A stretch of DNA of 64,000 nucleotides from Fen-1359 sp963710355 (GCA_963710355.1 CAVPZU010000001.1:186001-250000), one strand, 5' to 3'. Positions 37,518 to 46,195 are shown, numbered from the stretch's first letter. The notes: a model not told the origin generated them from the letters alone. Numbers and translations: made by a program.

Positions 37518-38313
37518 TTAGCTGCGGATAATTTCGAGGGCATCGTCAACTGAAGCGTCTTCGTGGACCATTTTGCACAGGGCTTGGACCATTTTTTCTG
37601 GTTCTTTGTGCTGGAATGCGTTTCTGCCGATGGAGACGCCTGCTGCGCCGGCCTCGAGGGCGCCGGTGACCATTTTGAAAATTTCTTCGTCGCTTCCCAT
37701 TTTTTCGCCGCCTGCGATAACGACAGGGACGGGACAGCCTCTGACGACTTCCGAGAAGCTTTCAACGCTTCCGGTATAGACGACCTTGACGATATCTGCG
37801 CCGCAGCTCGGCGGCGACCCTGGCGGCGATTTTTATATTATTTACATCGAATTCATTCTTAATCTTCGGGCCGCGAGTGTACATCATTGCAACCAGCGGC
37901 ATCTGCCATTCGAGGCATTTTTCGCTGACAAGCCCTAATTGTTTGAGCATTTCCCTGTCTGTCGGTGCGCCGAGATTGATATGAACCGAGACGGCATCAG
38001 CGCCGAGTTTGAGGGCCTCTTCGACGGAACAGACAAGTTCCTTTGCCAGCGGGTCGGGGCTGAGCGATGTGCTGCCCGACAGATGTATGATAAGGCCGAC
38101 GTCTTTGCCTGTGCCTCTGTGTCCGACGCGGACAATGCCCTTGTGCATAAGGATTGCGTTCGCACCGCCCTCGACGATTTTTGAGACGGTGGCCTTCATA
38201 TCCTCGAGGCCTTCGATTGGGCCGACGGTGACGCCGTGGTCCATCGGAACAATGACCGTTTTGCCGGAATCACGGTTTATCATTCTTTCGAGTCTGATTT
38301 TTTTGCCTATCAT
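37518..38313 (-). CDS. 2-amino-3,7-dideoxy-D-threo-hept-6-ulosonate (ADTH) synthase, DhnA-type class I aldolase; frame broken near 37803
   Basis: Start ATG 38313, preceded by GGAGAG. The N-part reads KKIRLERMINRDSGKTVIVPMDHGVTVGPIEGLEDM, HKGIVR, VCSVEEALKLGADAVSVHINLGA and PLVAMMYTRGP. The frame ends at 37762. Skipping one base at about 37800-37806 restores ELGADIVKVVYTGSVESF (Schiff-base lysine KVVYTG) and PVPVVIAGGEKMGSDEEIFKMVTGALEAGAAGVSIGRNAFQH down to 37518. About 264 aa. The family also contains fructose-bisphosphate aldolases, but adjacency to DHQ synthase II points to ADTH synthase, the first step of the archaeal-type shikimate route. Confidence 0.85.
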
Positions 38314-38520
38314 TTTCAGGTCTCTCCAAAAATCCAATTAGCTCTCGAACGGCATTAATATACCTAAAACAAACCGAAAGGCAAGAGAAAAGGCGACAAA
38401 CTTTTATGGATAAGAAGGTTAGGTAAAATTGTATCACGGCTCATCGGGATAATCTTCGGCATTATCCGGCAATTTTAGGCCTTGTCTTTAGCCTGTTTAG
38501 CTGATATAAATTTGCTTGTT

Positions 38521-40149
38521 ATGACGAATTTGACTGTTCCAATATCTGCTCGTAATTTTCAGGAGGCGGCAGGGCAGCTTCAGCAGGCAAAGGCCGCCGG
38601 CGCCGAGGCAGTTGAGCTGCGGACCGATTATATTGAAGCGCTTAATGTTGAGCTGGTCAAAAAACTAATCAGTGAAGCAAAGGAGACAGATCTTCCGACA
38701 ATCGTAACCTGCAGGGATAAGAAAGAGGGCGGAGCGAATGATTATCCCCTTCAATTAAGACTTGATGTGTTAAAAAATGCAATCGCTGCGGGTGTCGATT
38801 TTGTTGACTTTGAATATGGAAATTTTCAGGTAAAAAAAAATCAAGACACTTTTTTTTCGGCATTGTCAAAAAGTAAAACGAGATTGATTTTGTCGAGGCA
38901 TAACTTTGAAGGTAAATTAGATAATCTCGATAAGATTTACAACGATATTAAAAAGGTGTTTGGCGCAGCGATACCGAAAATTGTCTATACGGCTAATCAT
39001 ATCAACGATTGCTTTGAGGTATTCGACCTGCTGCGCACGAAGAAGGGCGATTTGATTGCCTTCTGTATGGGCGAGGCGGGGCTGTTCAGCAGAATAATCG
39101 CAAAGAAATTAGGCGGTCTGGTAAGCTATGCGTCGTTGGCTGAAAAAAGCGCAACGGCGGCGGGGCAGATTACAATCGAGCAAATGAAAAAACTTTGCCG
39201 CTGGGATAATATCAATTCCGATACGGCTCTTTACGGCATAATCGGCTCGCCGGTTGCGCATTCGCTTTCACCGCTTATTCACAATAAGTGTTTTGAGGAG
39301 ATTGGTGCGAACAAATTGTATCTGCCTTTGCTTGTCGATGGCGGCGAAAAAGAATTTGATGAATTTATGGAAAATTGTTTGTCGAGGCCTTATCTTGATT
39401 TTCGAGGTTTCAGCATAACAATTCCGCATAAGGAAAACGCGTTGAAATTTGTTAAAGAAAAGGGCGGCTTCGTCGAACCGTTGGCGGAAAAAATCGGTGC
39501 GGCAAATACGATCATTATTGAAAGGTCAAAAGTCACAAGTCATAAGTCACAAGTCATTTTTGACGAGTCACGAGCCACAAGCGACGAGCCACGATTAAGT
39601 GCTTATAACACTGATTATGCCGGGGCGTTGGATGCGATAACAGCAGGGATGAAAATTAAGCGAGAGGATTTGAAGGATATGGCTGTTGCTGTGATTGGCG
39701 CAGGCGGCGTCGCAAGGGCGATTGTGGCGGGTTTAAGCGATTGCGGAGCTAAAATAAAGATATATAACCGTACTGTCAAAAGGGCCGAAAGGCTCGCGAA
39801 GGAATTTGGCTGTGATTTTGCAGGCCTCGATGATTTAAAAAATCTCGATGCGAAATTGCTTATCAACTCCACGAGTATCGGTATGCATCCGAAAATAAAC
39901 GAAACGCCAATACCGAAAGAGATTTTAGGAGAGGCACAAAGGCACAAAGGCACAAAGGATATTGTGGTTTTTGATACGATTTATAATCCGGCCGAGACTT
40001 TGTTATTGAAGCAGGCGCAAGAAATTGGCGCTAAAACCATTTCAGGTCTTGATATGTTTATTTCCCAGGCAGCAGAGCAGTTTAAACTTTTTACAGATAG
40101 GTCGATAGAACATAAGATTGTGAGGCAAATCATTTCTGATTTTTTGTAG
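38521..40149 (+). CDS. aroDE: Fused 3-dehydroquinate dehydratase (type I) / shikimate dehydrogenase
   Basis: 542 aa from ATG 38521; TTG 38482 would add 13. AroD part about residues 1-215: AVELRTDYIE, PTIVTCRDKKEGG, LILSRHNFEG (catalytic His) and PKIVYTANHIND (Schiff-base Lys). AroE part 230-542: ALYGIIGSPVAHSLSPLIHN, GFSITIPHKENALKF (catalytic Lys), GAANTIII, YNTDYAGAL, VIGAGGVARAI (NADP), NSTSIGMHP and FDTIYNP. The fusion is as in plants, chlamydiae and planctomycetes. It lies divergent from the DHQ synthase II pair, giving four consecutive steps in one locus. Two word-repeat insertions are translated in frame (see 39523 and 39931). Confidence 0.95.
   Translation: MTNLTVPISARNFQEAAGQLQQAKAAGAEAVELRTDYIEALNVELVKKLISEAKETDLPTIVTCRDKKEGGANDYPLQLRLDVLKNAIAAGVDFVDFEYGNFQVKKNQDTFFSALSKSKTRLILSRHNFEGKLDNLDKIYNDIKKVFGAAIPKIVYTANHINDCFEVFDLLRTKKGDLIAFCMGEAGLFSRIIAKKLGGLVSYASLAEKSATAAGQITIEQMKKLCRWDNINSDTALYGIIGSPVAHSLSPLIHNKCFEEIGANKLYLPLLVDGGEKEFDEFMENCLSRPYLDFRGFSITIPHKENALKFVKEKGGFVEPLAEKIGAANTIIIERSKVTSHKSQVIFDESRATSDEPRLSAYNTDYAGALDAITAGMKIKREDLKDMAVAVIGAGGVARAIVAGLSDCGAKIKIYNRTVKRAERLAKEFGCDFAGLDDLKNLDAKLLINSTSIGMHPKINETPIPKEILGEAQRHKGTKDIVVFDTIYNPAETLLLKQAQEIGAKTISGLDMFISQAAEQFKLFTDRSIEHKIVRQIISDFL
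39523..39598. repeat. Word repeat translated inside aroDE
   Basis: AAAGTCACAAGTCATAAGTC, then GAGTCACGAGCCACAAGCG, ACGAGCCACG. It encodes about 25 residues (SKVTSHKSQ, DESRATSDEPR) between NTIII and YNTDYAGAL, where AroE proteins have only a short turn. Same family as 44540, 44945 and 57659. Confidence 0.8.
39931..39958. repeat. Second word repeat translated inside aroDE
   Basis: GAGGCACAAAGGCACAAAGG and on. It adds about ten residues (EAQRHKGTKD) before VVFDTIYNP. CACAAAGG words belong to the CACAGAG family. Confidence 0.7.
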
Positions 40150-40227
40150 AAGAATTCGTGCTGTAGAATATAATACAGACACTGTTTTTAATGATATTAT
40201 AAAGGTATCTTTTTGAGAGGCGTGATT

Positions 40228-42573
40228 ATGGCAAATAAGATTGGCATTAGGGTGATGATTTTTGTGATGGTGATATTTGTCTGCGGTTTTGCAGCAACAG
40301 CATCGGCGGCGACGAGCGGGGCAGAGCAGTTTATCGGCAGGCTGCCGGATGAGACAATAGCTTTTGTAGCTACCAGCGGCGGCGATGAGCTGAAACCCGC
40401 ATTTGAAAAAACGAATCTGGGCAAAATCTGGAACGACCCCAATGTGCAGACTTTCGTCAAGTCGATAAAGTCGGAGATAGTAAATAAGATAAGGGCGGAA
40501 ATCGGCGATGTCAATAATACAAAGATATTTGATGATGCAGCTAATTTTGCAGATTTACTTTTGAAACGGCCTATCGTTATTGGCGCCGGCATAGACAAAA
40601 GTGTGACGGGTTCGGTCCGCCAAAAGGACGGCGGATCTTCGACAGGCTCACCGCAGGCGGAATCGCCTCTATACGGTTTTGCAATTATTGATGTAAGCAG
40701 CAGACAGTTAGAGATTGCAAAGGCGGTTATCAGGTTTGAATCGCTGGCGCCAAAAGGCGCTATTGTTGATGTAAATGTTGCAGGGCAAAAGATGCACTGG
40801 TTTGCCGATGCCAAAGAGGAGCCGGGCTACTGGGGCTTTGTGGGTGATTACCTTGTTTTTGCGATAAACGACAGAGGCGGCCACGTGATAAAAAATCTGC
40901 GAGGCAACAGAAGCGGGACGGCGGTAAATTATCTGGCCGGTGTTGAAGGCAGCGGCGATGCATTTGTTTTGTATGCCGATGCGCAAAAGATAGCAGAGTT
41001 AATCAAGACAATGGCACAGCAAAAAGAAGGGCAGGAAGGGCTGGACAAGATAAAAGTGGTATCGGCTGTTATGAAGGAGCTGGGGCTGGCTGATGTGAAA
41101 AGTATTAAGGCAAGGTTTGGCTTTTCCGGGCCGGATGTTGTAGGCCAGGAGCTTATTGAGATTCCGCTGCCTCGAACGGGGATATCTGCCAGGTTAAAAA
41201 CGGTTGATTTGTCGATATTTAACCTGGCCGATTCGCGGTCGGTTAATGCAGCAGCTTTTAACGTTGACCTCGGCGGAATCTACGATACGGTTATGAACTC
41301 GATTCGGGTTGCTTCGCCGAACGATGTGTATCCCGATGTTAACGGAGCTATAAAAGGGTTTGAATCGAAGATTAATTTTAGCATCCGCAATGATTTGCTG
41401 GCAGGCCTTGCCGGTCCGATTATTGTATATTCGGTGCCTGAAGGGGTTTTGAGCGATATACCGAGCGGCGGAGCGGTTTTAATTGCAAAGGCGGCAAATG
41501 CCAAGACCATCGAAAAATCACTCAAATCTTTGGGTAATTTCGCAGCTGGGGACAGCAATAATATAGTTAAGGACAGCAATAATGTAGTTAAAGACAGCAA
41601 TAATGTAATTAAGGACAGTAATAATGCAGTTAAATACAGCAATGCGGTTCAGGTTAGAGAGCGGAAGCAGAAGGGCAGGACATATTATACGTTTGCAATG
41701 CTGCCGTTTGCCGCAATGCAGATACTGCCAACCTGGACAATAACGGACAGTAATTATTTAGTTGTGGCGACCAATCAGCCTTTGTGCGCCAAGGCAGTGG
41801 CGAGAATAACGGGGGCAGACCGCAGCGATTCGATACGAATGACGGCCGGCTTTAAGAAGGCTGTCGAAGGGTTCCGCAGCGAGCCGATAAATCTTCGTTA
41901 TACTGATTCACGGGTTCAGTTCAATCAACTGCTGAAGGTGGCGCAGCAGTATTGGCCGATGATTACAATGGGAGCAGCAGCGCAGGCCGGTCTTAAGCTG
42001 CCGCTTACGCTGCCATCGTTGCAACATCTGACAGAGCAGATGGGTTCGACTGTTCAATACAGCTATTATGATAATAAGGGGCTGCATATAAACTATCGCG
42101 GTAGCGGAATAGAAGTGGGCGTAGCTGCTGGTATAGGCGGGGGAATGGCAGCAGTTTTGATACCCGCACTTGCAAGAGTAAGGCAGCTTTCACAGAGGAC
42201 GGTTTCGGGCAGTCAATTAGCAGGTATTGGAAAGGCGATGTTCATTTATGCAAATGATAATAATGATGTATATCCTTCTGATTTGAAGGAACTTGTTGAA
42301 AAGGCGGATTTGTCGACGAAATGTCTTGAGTCGCCGAGGAAGCCGAAGAATTTTTCAGGCCCGAGTTTTATATATATAACCGGTCAGAATCGAAAGACGG
42401 ATCCCCGCAATGTTCTGGTCTATGAGAATCCGGAATTTTGCAGGGATGGTGTAAATGTCTTGTTCAATGATGGGGCCGTTATATTTATGAAACCGGCGGA
42501 ATTTAAAAAAGCAATTGAGGAAACATACAAGAGACTCAATAAATCTATGCCGGAGATAAAGTTCTGGAAATAA
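40228..42573 (+). CDS. Exported DUF3352-like protein with pilin-like C-terminal segment
   Basis: 781 aa from ATG 40228 (GAGAGG 9 bases before). Signal peptide to about residue 28 (ATASAA). A long domain follows with AEQFIGRLPDETIAFVATSG and GYWGFVGDYLVFAINDRGGHVIKNL, a plan seen in DUF3352-like exported proteins. Asn/Lys/Asp-rich heptads (about 442-470) come from a 21-bp tandem repeat. The end carries AAVLIPALARVRQLSQRTVSGSQLAGIGKAMFIYANDNNDVYPSDLKEL and FNDGAVIFM, the pattern of planctomycete type II pseudopilin tails, but here at the C-terminus of a large protein. An in-frame word-like insert (RQKDGGSSTGSPQAESP) lies near residue 135. Function unknown. Confidence 0.75.
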   Translation: MANKIGIRVMIFVMVIFVCGFAATASAATSGAEQFIGRLPDETIAFVATSGGDELKPAFEKTNLGKIWNDPNVQTFVKSIKSEIVNKIRAEIGDVNNTKIFDDAANFADLLLKRPIVIGAGIDKSVTGSVRQKDGGSSTGSPQAESPLYGFAIIDVSSRQLEIAKAVIRFESLAPKGAIVDVNVAGQKMHWFADAKEEPGYWGFVGDYLVFAINDRGGHVIKNLRGNRSGTAVNYLAGVEGSGDAFVLYADAQKIAELIKTMAQQKEGQEGLDKIKVVSAVMKELGLADVKSIKARFGFSGPDVVGQELIEIPLPRTGISARLKTVDLSIFNLADSRSVNAAAFNVDLGGIYDTVMNSIRVASPNDVYPDVNGAIKGFESKINFSIRNDLLAGLAGPIIVYSVPEGVLSDIPSGGAVLIAKAANAKTIEKSLKSLGNFAAGDSNNIVKDSNNVVKDSNNVIKDSNNAVKYSNAVQVRERKQKGRTYYTFAMLPFAAMQILPTWTITDSNYLVVATNQPLCAKAVARITGADRSDSIRMTAGFKKAVEGFRSEPINLRYTDSRVQFNQLLKVAQQYWPMITMGAAAQAGLKLPLTLPSLQHLTEQMGSTVQYSYYDNKGLHINYRGSGIEVGVAAGIGGGMAAVLIPALARVRQLSQRTVSGSQLAGIGKAMFIYANDNNDVYPSDLKELVEKADLSTKCLESPRKPKNFSGPSFIYITGQNRKTDPRNVLVYENPEFCRDGVNVLFNDGAVIFMKPAEFKKAIEETYKRLNKSMPEIKFWK
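41551..41640 (+). repeat. 21-bp coding tandem repeat
   Basis: Four full units (41551, 41572, 41593, 41614) plus a partial, each GACAGYAATAATRYARTTAAR, encoding DSNN(I/V/A)VK. Unit-to-unit differences are few. Confidence 0.85.
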
Positions 42574-42610
42574 TTTTTGCATAAAAATAATAAAGACAGG
42601 GTTTGATTTT

Positions 42611-42661
42611 GCCCCCGCAGTTTGCTTGTGCAAACAAGCAGCGGGGGCCTTTTTTATTTTT
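42611..42661 (+). terminator. Rho-independent terminator
   Basis: GCCCCCGC and GCGGGGGC arms with inner TTTGCTTG/CAAACAAGC pairing, then a T-rich tail (42650-42661). Ends the exported-protein transcript. Confidence 0.85.
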
Positions 42662-42762
42662 GTTATCCTTGTTTTCGCAATTTATTCTTTATATAATTTG
42701 GCCTTTGTTTGGCGATGATTTTTTAAGGATTTTTCGAAGACGATGAACCCAAAGGTGTAAAC

Positions 42763-43215
42763 ATGGCTATAAAAGTTTCGGAAATGTCGAGTAAAAACTA
42801 TGACGAGGTATATGCGATTTGGCAAAGCGTCGAAGGAATAGGACTGTTTAACAATTCGGATTCAAAGCAAGGCATTTTCAATTACCTTCGGCGTAATCGG
42901 GGTTTTAGTTTTGTTGCTCGCGACGCGGGAAAAGTCGTAGGTGCGGTCTTATGTGGTCATGACGGCAGGCGTGGGTATTTATATCATTTAGCCGTTGCGC
43001 AGACATACCGGAAAAAAGGCATCGGCAAGGCGTTAGTGAAGAAAGCCATCAAAAAGCTTGAATCCGTTGATATAAACAGGTGCCATTTATTTATTTTTGA
43101 CGACAACACCGGTGCACAAAAGTTTTGGGAAAAACTTGGATGGAGAGAACTGAAGAAATTTAAATTTATGTCACGTGCTATTGGCAGGAAAGATAAGTTT
43201 GTGTCGAATTTCTGA
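42763..43215 (+). CDS. GNAT-family N-acetyltransferase
   Basis: 150 aa. The acetyl-CoA loop is VAQTYRKKGIGKALVKKAIKKL (residues 77-98), preceded by the strand YLYHLAV and followed by DINRCHLFIFDDNTGAQKFWEKLGWREL, as in RimI-like enzymes. Substrate unknown; could act on protein N-termini or small amines. AAAGGTG lies 8 bases before the ATG. Stands alone between a terminator and the argG promoter. Confidence 0.87.
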   Translation: MAIKVSEMSSKNYDEVYAIWQSVEGIGLFNNSDSKQGIFNYLRRNRGFSFVARDAGKVVGAVLCGHDGRRGYLYHLAVAQTYRKKGIGKALVKKAIKKLESVDINRCHLFIFDDNTGAQKFWEKLGWRELKKFKFMSRAIGRKDKFVSNF

Positions 43216-43263
43216 TTTCGAGTTTCAAATTTTGGTTGTGGCCACGGGTCTCTTGATATTCTA

Positions 43264-43292
43264 TTGTGTTTGCCTGTAGTCCATCGTATAAT
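43264..43292 (+). promoter_or_regulatory. argG promoter
   Basis: TTGTGT (43264-43269), 17 bases, TATAAT (43287-43292). argG ATG follows 42 bases on. Confidence 0.55.
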
Positions 43293-43333
43293 CCTTCCTT
43301 TATAAGATTAGTCTATTTAGAGGTTTAAAAGAC

Positions 43334-44554
43334 ATGGCTAATGCTGAAAAAGTAGTGCTTGCGTATAGCGGCGGGTTGGATACGAGCGTGATACTGCCGT
43401 GGCTTAAGGAAACTTACGGCTATGATGTGATAGCGTTTGCAGCAGAACTTGGCCAGGGCGATGAGTTAAGCGGAATTAAAAAGAAGGCCTTGAAAAGCGG
43501 TGCTGTCAAGTGCATCGTAAAAGACCTGCGAAAGGAATTCGTTGAGGATTACCTCTGGAAGCTGCTCAAGGCAGGCGCCGTCTATGAAAACGGCTATCTG
43601 CTCGGGACCAGCATTGCCCGGCCATTAATCGCAAAGTATCAGGTTGATGTCGCTCATCAGGAAGGTGCTGCCGGCGTTGCACACGGCGCAACGGGCAAGG
43701 GCAATGACCAGGTGCGGTTTGAATTGACTTATATGGCGCTCGACCCGAAATTGAAAATTATCGCCCCGTGGAAGGACCCAAATTTTAAGCTGACCAGCCG
43801 GGAGGCCGCTGTCGATTATGCAAAGGTGCACGGCATACCAATCGAGCAGAGCAAAAAGAAGATTTATTCCCGCGACCGGAACCTGTGGCACATAAGTCAC
43901 GAGGGTGCGGATTTGGAAGACCCTGCGAATGAGCCGCAGGATAATCTTTTTGTAATTTCGCGGCCGGTCTTGAAGACGCCGAACAAAGCGGATTATGTCG
44001 AGGTCGGCTTCGAGCAGGGCGTGCCTGTGAAACTGAACGGCAAAAGAATTGACGGCGTGAAACTGATGGAAGTTCTGAACGCCGTTGGCGGCCTGCACGG
44101 CATTGGCCAGATTGACCTGGTCGAGAACCGCCTTGTCGGAATGAAGTCTCGCGGCGTGTATGAGACGCCCGGCGGCACAATCCTCTATACCGCTCATAAT
44201 GCACTTGAGATGTTGACGCTTGACCGCGAGACGCTGCACTATAAGCAGCTTGTTGCGCATCGGTATGCGGAGCTGGTTTATTACGGCCAGTGGTTCACGC
44301 AGTTGCGTGAGGCGATAGATGCGTTTGTTGATGTCACGCAGCGAAATGTCAGCGGCAATGTGCGGTTGAAATTATTTAAGGGCAGATGTAGTCTGGCAGG
44401 GACAACAAGCCCGAAGAGTCTTTACCGGCCAGACCTTGCCAGTTTCAAGATGGGAGCCGAGTATAATCCAACGGATGCGACCGGCTTTATCCGGCTGTTC
44501 GGCCTGCCAATGAAAGTGGCGGGAATTGTGAACAGAAAAGGTCATAAGTCATAA
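43334..44554 (+). CDS. argG: Argininosuccinate synthase
   Basis: 406 aa, normal length. ATP-binding motif VLAYSGGLDTSVILPWLKE (residues 8-26), AHGATGKGNDQVRFE, IAPWKDPNF, and FVISRPVLKTPNKADYVEVGFEQG. It joins citrulline and aspartate in arginine biosynthesis, cytoplasmic. The last codons (GHKS) and the TAA stop are themselves part of a CATAAGTC word repeat, so the natural C-terminus may have been trimmed or replaced by the insertion of the S23 cassette that follows. Confidence 0.96.
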   Translation: MANAEKVVLAYSGGLDTSVILPWLKETYGYDVIAFAAELGQGDELSGIKKKALKSGAVKCIVKDLRKEFVEDYLWKLLKAGAVYENGYLLGTSIARPLIAKYQVDVAHQEGAAGVAHGATGKGNDQVRFELTYMALDPKLKIIAPWKDPNFKLTSREAAVDYAKVHGIPIEQSKKKIYSRDRNLWHISHEGADLEDPANEPQDNLFVISRPVLKTPNKADYVEVGFEQGVPVKLNGKRIDGVKLMEVLNAVGGLHGIGQIDLVENRLVGMKSRGVYETPGGTILYTAHNALEMLTLDRETLHYKQLVAHRYAELVYYGQWFTQLREAIDAFVDVTQRNVSGNVRLKLFKGRCSLAGTTSPKSLYRPDLASFKMGAEYNPTDATGFIRLFGLPMKVAGIVNRKGHKS

Positions 44555-44571
44555 GTCGCAAGTCACAAGGG
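44540..44571. repeat. Left inverted word repeat of S23 cassette 1
   Basis: GGTCATAAGTCATAAGTCG, CAAGTCACAAGGG. Matches the reverse complement of 44945-44974 at about 26 of 31 positions by hand count. Contains the argG stop codon. Confidence 0.85.
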
Positions 44572-44578
44572 AAGTAGA

Positions 44579-44935
44579 ATGGACGAGAGTGAATATGGAT
44601 ATAAGCGTTTGGTGGTTTGGCAGAAATCTGATGAATTAGCGTTTCAAATTTATTTATCCACGAAGAATTTTCCTAAAGAAGAGACTTATGGTCTGACCTC
44701 ACAATTGAGAAGAGCCGCTTTATCTGTTCCTACGAATATAGCAGAAGGTTATTCAAGGCAGGGCCAGAATGAATTAAGGCATTTTGCGAATATTGTGTTA
44801 GGGTCTTTGGCCGAGGCGAGGTATTTATTGGATTTTTTTCGGTTACAATATATCAATTCTGAAAGATATAAGGAACTATCTGATTTAGCGTCCGAGGTTG
44901 GCAAATTATTGTGGAAATTTTATAAATCTTTGTGA
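44579..44935 (+). CDS. Four-helix-bundle protein (S23 / 23S rRNA intervening-sequence type)
   Basis: 118 aa. The S23/IVP family is recognised by YKRLVVWQKSDELAFQIYLSTKNFPKEETYGLTSQLRRAALSVPTNIAEGYSRQ (residues 7-60, in blocks) and by LGSLAEARYLLDFFRLQYI. The known fold is a four-helix bundle that makes a pentameric ring; relatives are encoded in rRNA intervening sequences, and the Avd subunit of diversity-generating retroelements is of the same kind. Here the gene lies between argG and prepilin peptidase and between inverted word repeats. AGGGAAG at the end of the left repeat acts as its ribosome site. No reverse transcriptase is nearby. Confidence 0.9.
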   Translation: MDESEYGYKRLVVWQKSDELAFQIYLSTKNFPKEETYGLTSQLRRAALSVPTNIAEGYSRQGQNELRHFANIVLGSLAEARYLLDFFRLQYINSERYKELSDLASEVGKLLWKFYKSL

Positions 44936-44944
44936 TTAAATTTA

Positions 44945-44974
44945 CCCTTCGACTTATGACTTGTGACTTATGAC
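44945..44974. repeat. Right inverted word repeat of S23 cassette 1
   Basis: CCCTTCGACTTATGACTTG, TGACTTATGAC. The last ATG of the run (44970) is the apparent start codon of the prepilin peptidase. Confidence 0.85.
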
Positions 44975-46148
44975 TAATATTTGGCTTTTGCTTGTTTTCA
45001 TTTTTGCGTTCGGCTGCTGCATAGGCAGTTTTCTGAATGTGGTAATTTACCGTCTGCCGAGGGAGAAGTCGCTGGTCAGTCCGCCGTCGACGTGTCCTGC
45101 GTGCGGTCGGCGAATACAGTTTTACGATAATATTCCTCTGGTTTCCTGGCTGCTGCTGCGGGCAAGGTGCCGGTATTGCAAATCTCCGATTTCGCAGCGA
45201 TATTTTGTTATTGAATTGCTCACCGGACTTGTGTTTGTAGGCCTTTTTGTTTTGTATTTTGTGGTCGGCGTTCGACATTTCGAGATTGACGGCCAGATGG
45301 GCATAGCGGCATTTTTTAGGGGCGGCTGGCTCGTTTATCTGGTGCATATTATTTTACTGTCTTCTTTAATTTCGATTTCGGCGATTGATTTGGAATTGTG
45401 GCTGATTCCTGTTATTGTCTGCTGGTTTGCGACTTTGGCCGGCTTCGTCGGGTCGGGTTTGGCAGGATTTATCATAAAACCGGAAAGCACCACCGGCAGA
45501 TACCCGCTGCCTGTGGCGGGAGCTGATGCCGCGGCGCTGGCAGCCGGTGCGGCAATCGGGCTGGTAATTTCACTGATTCTTCTTGCAACCGGTTTGATTA
45601 AAGGCAGTTACGAAGGCAGGGTGGATGGAGAGAATTTTGAAAATGGACAGACACAGAAGCAGGAACCGATTTTTAACGACCGGCTGGAGGTTTGCAGAGA
45701 GGTTCTATTTTTACTGCCGATAATTTTTTGTTCGGCGGCATTTTACTGGGCGATGCGGAACCTGATGCCGGGATGGTGGGGAAAATTTGTTGCTTATCCT
45801 GCGGCGGGCGGCTTTTTTGGCAGCTTGTGGGGCTATTTTTTGGGTTGTGCGGTTGTGTGGGCGACGCGGATTTTCGGAACATTGGCCTTTGGCAGGGAGG
45901 CGATGGGGCTCGGCGATGTGCATCTGATGGGTGCGGCGGGTGCGGTTATCGGGCCTTTGCCGGTGGTGGTGGCGTTTTTTCTTGCGCCTTTCTTCGGGCT
46001 CGGCTGGGTGTCCGGACAATTATTTTTTAAAAAAATTCGTCAAATTCCTTACGGTCCCTTCTTGTCACTGGGAGTGTTTACTGTTATGATTTTTCAGGAT
46101 AGGATTCTTGACATCTGGCGATTGTATGTATTATCATTTAGCAGATAA
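44970..46148 (+). CDS. pilD: Type IV prepilin peptidase / N-methyltransferase (A24)
   Basis: 392 aa. N-terminal GCCIGSFLNVVIYRLPREKS, the zinc cysteines C42, C45, C67 and C70 (CPAC, CRYC), NIPLVSWLLLRARCRYC, and the two catalytic aspartates in SAIDLELWLIP (D140) and GLGDVHLMGAAG (about 313-324). About eight membrane segments. It is longer than usual through an insert of about 90 residues between the aspartates (GSYEGRVDGENFENGQTQ region), a trait of planctomycete members. It cleaves and methylates type IV pilins and type II secretion pseudopilins. The start codon lies inside the right S23 repeat. Confidence 0.93.
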   Translation: MTNIWLLLVFIFAFGCCIGSFLNVVIYRLPREKSLVSPPSTCPACGRRIQFYDNIPLVSWLLLRARCRYCKSPISQRYFVIELLTGLVFVGLFVLYFVVGVRHFEIDGQMGIAAFFRGGWLVYLVHIILLSSLISISAIDLELWLIPVIVCWFATLAGFVGSGLAGFIIKPESTTGRYPLPVAGADAAALAAGAAIGLVISLILLATGLIKGSYEGRVDGENFENGQTQKQEPIFNDRLEVCREVLFLLPIIFCSAAFYWAMRNLMPGWWGKFVAYPAAGGFFGSLWGYFLGCAVVWATRIFGTLAFGREAMGLGDVHLMGAAGAVIGPLPVVVAFFLAPFFGLGWVSGQLFFKKIRQIPYGPFLSLGVFTVMIFQDRILDIWRLYVLSFSR

Positions 46149-46195
46149 ATGATGGATTGTGCAGGCTTAATTATTTGGTTAAAAGGAGGTTTAAA

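Noticed and set aside
37518..38313. Fructose-bisphosphate aldolase
   Set aside because: Family name fits, but the adjacent DHQ synthase II makes ADTH synthase the better reading; not excluded.
44579..44935. Diversity-generating retroelement accessory protein (Avd)
   Set aside because: Same protein fold family, but no reverse transcriptase, template repeat or variable repeat in the window.
44540..44974. CRISPR array from the CATAAGTC repeats
   Set aside because: Words are irregular, adjacent without spacers, inverted around a gene, and no cas genes are present.
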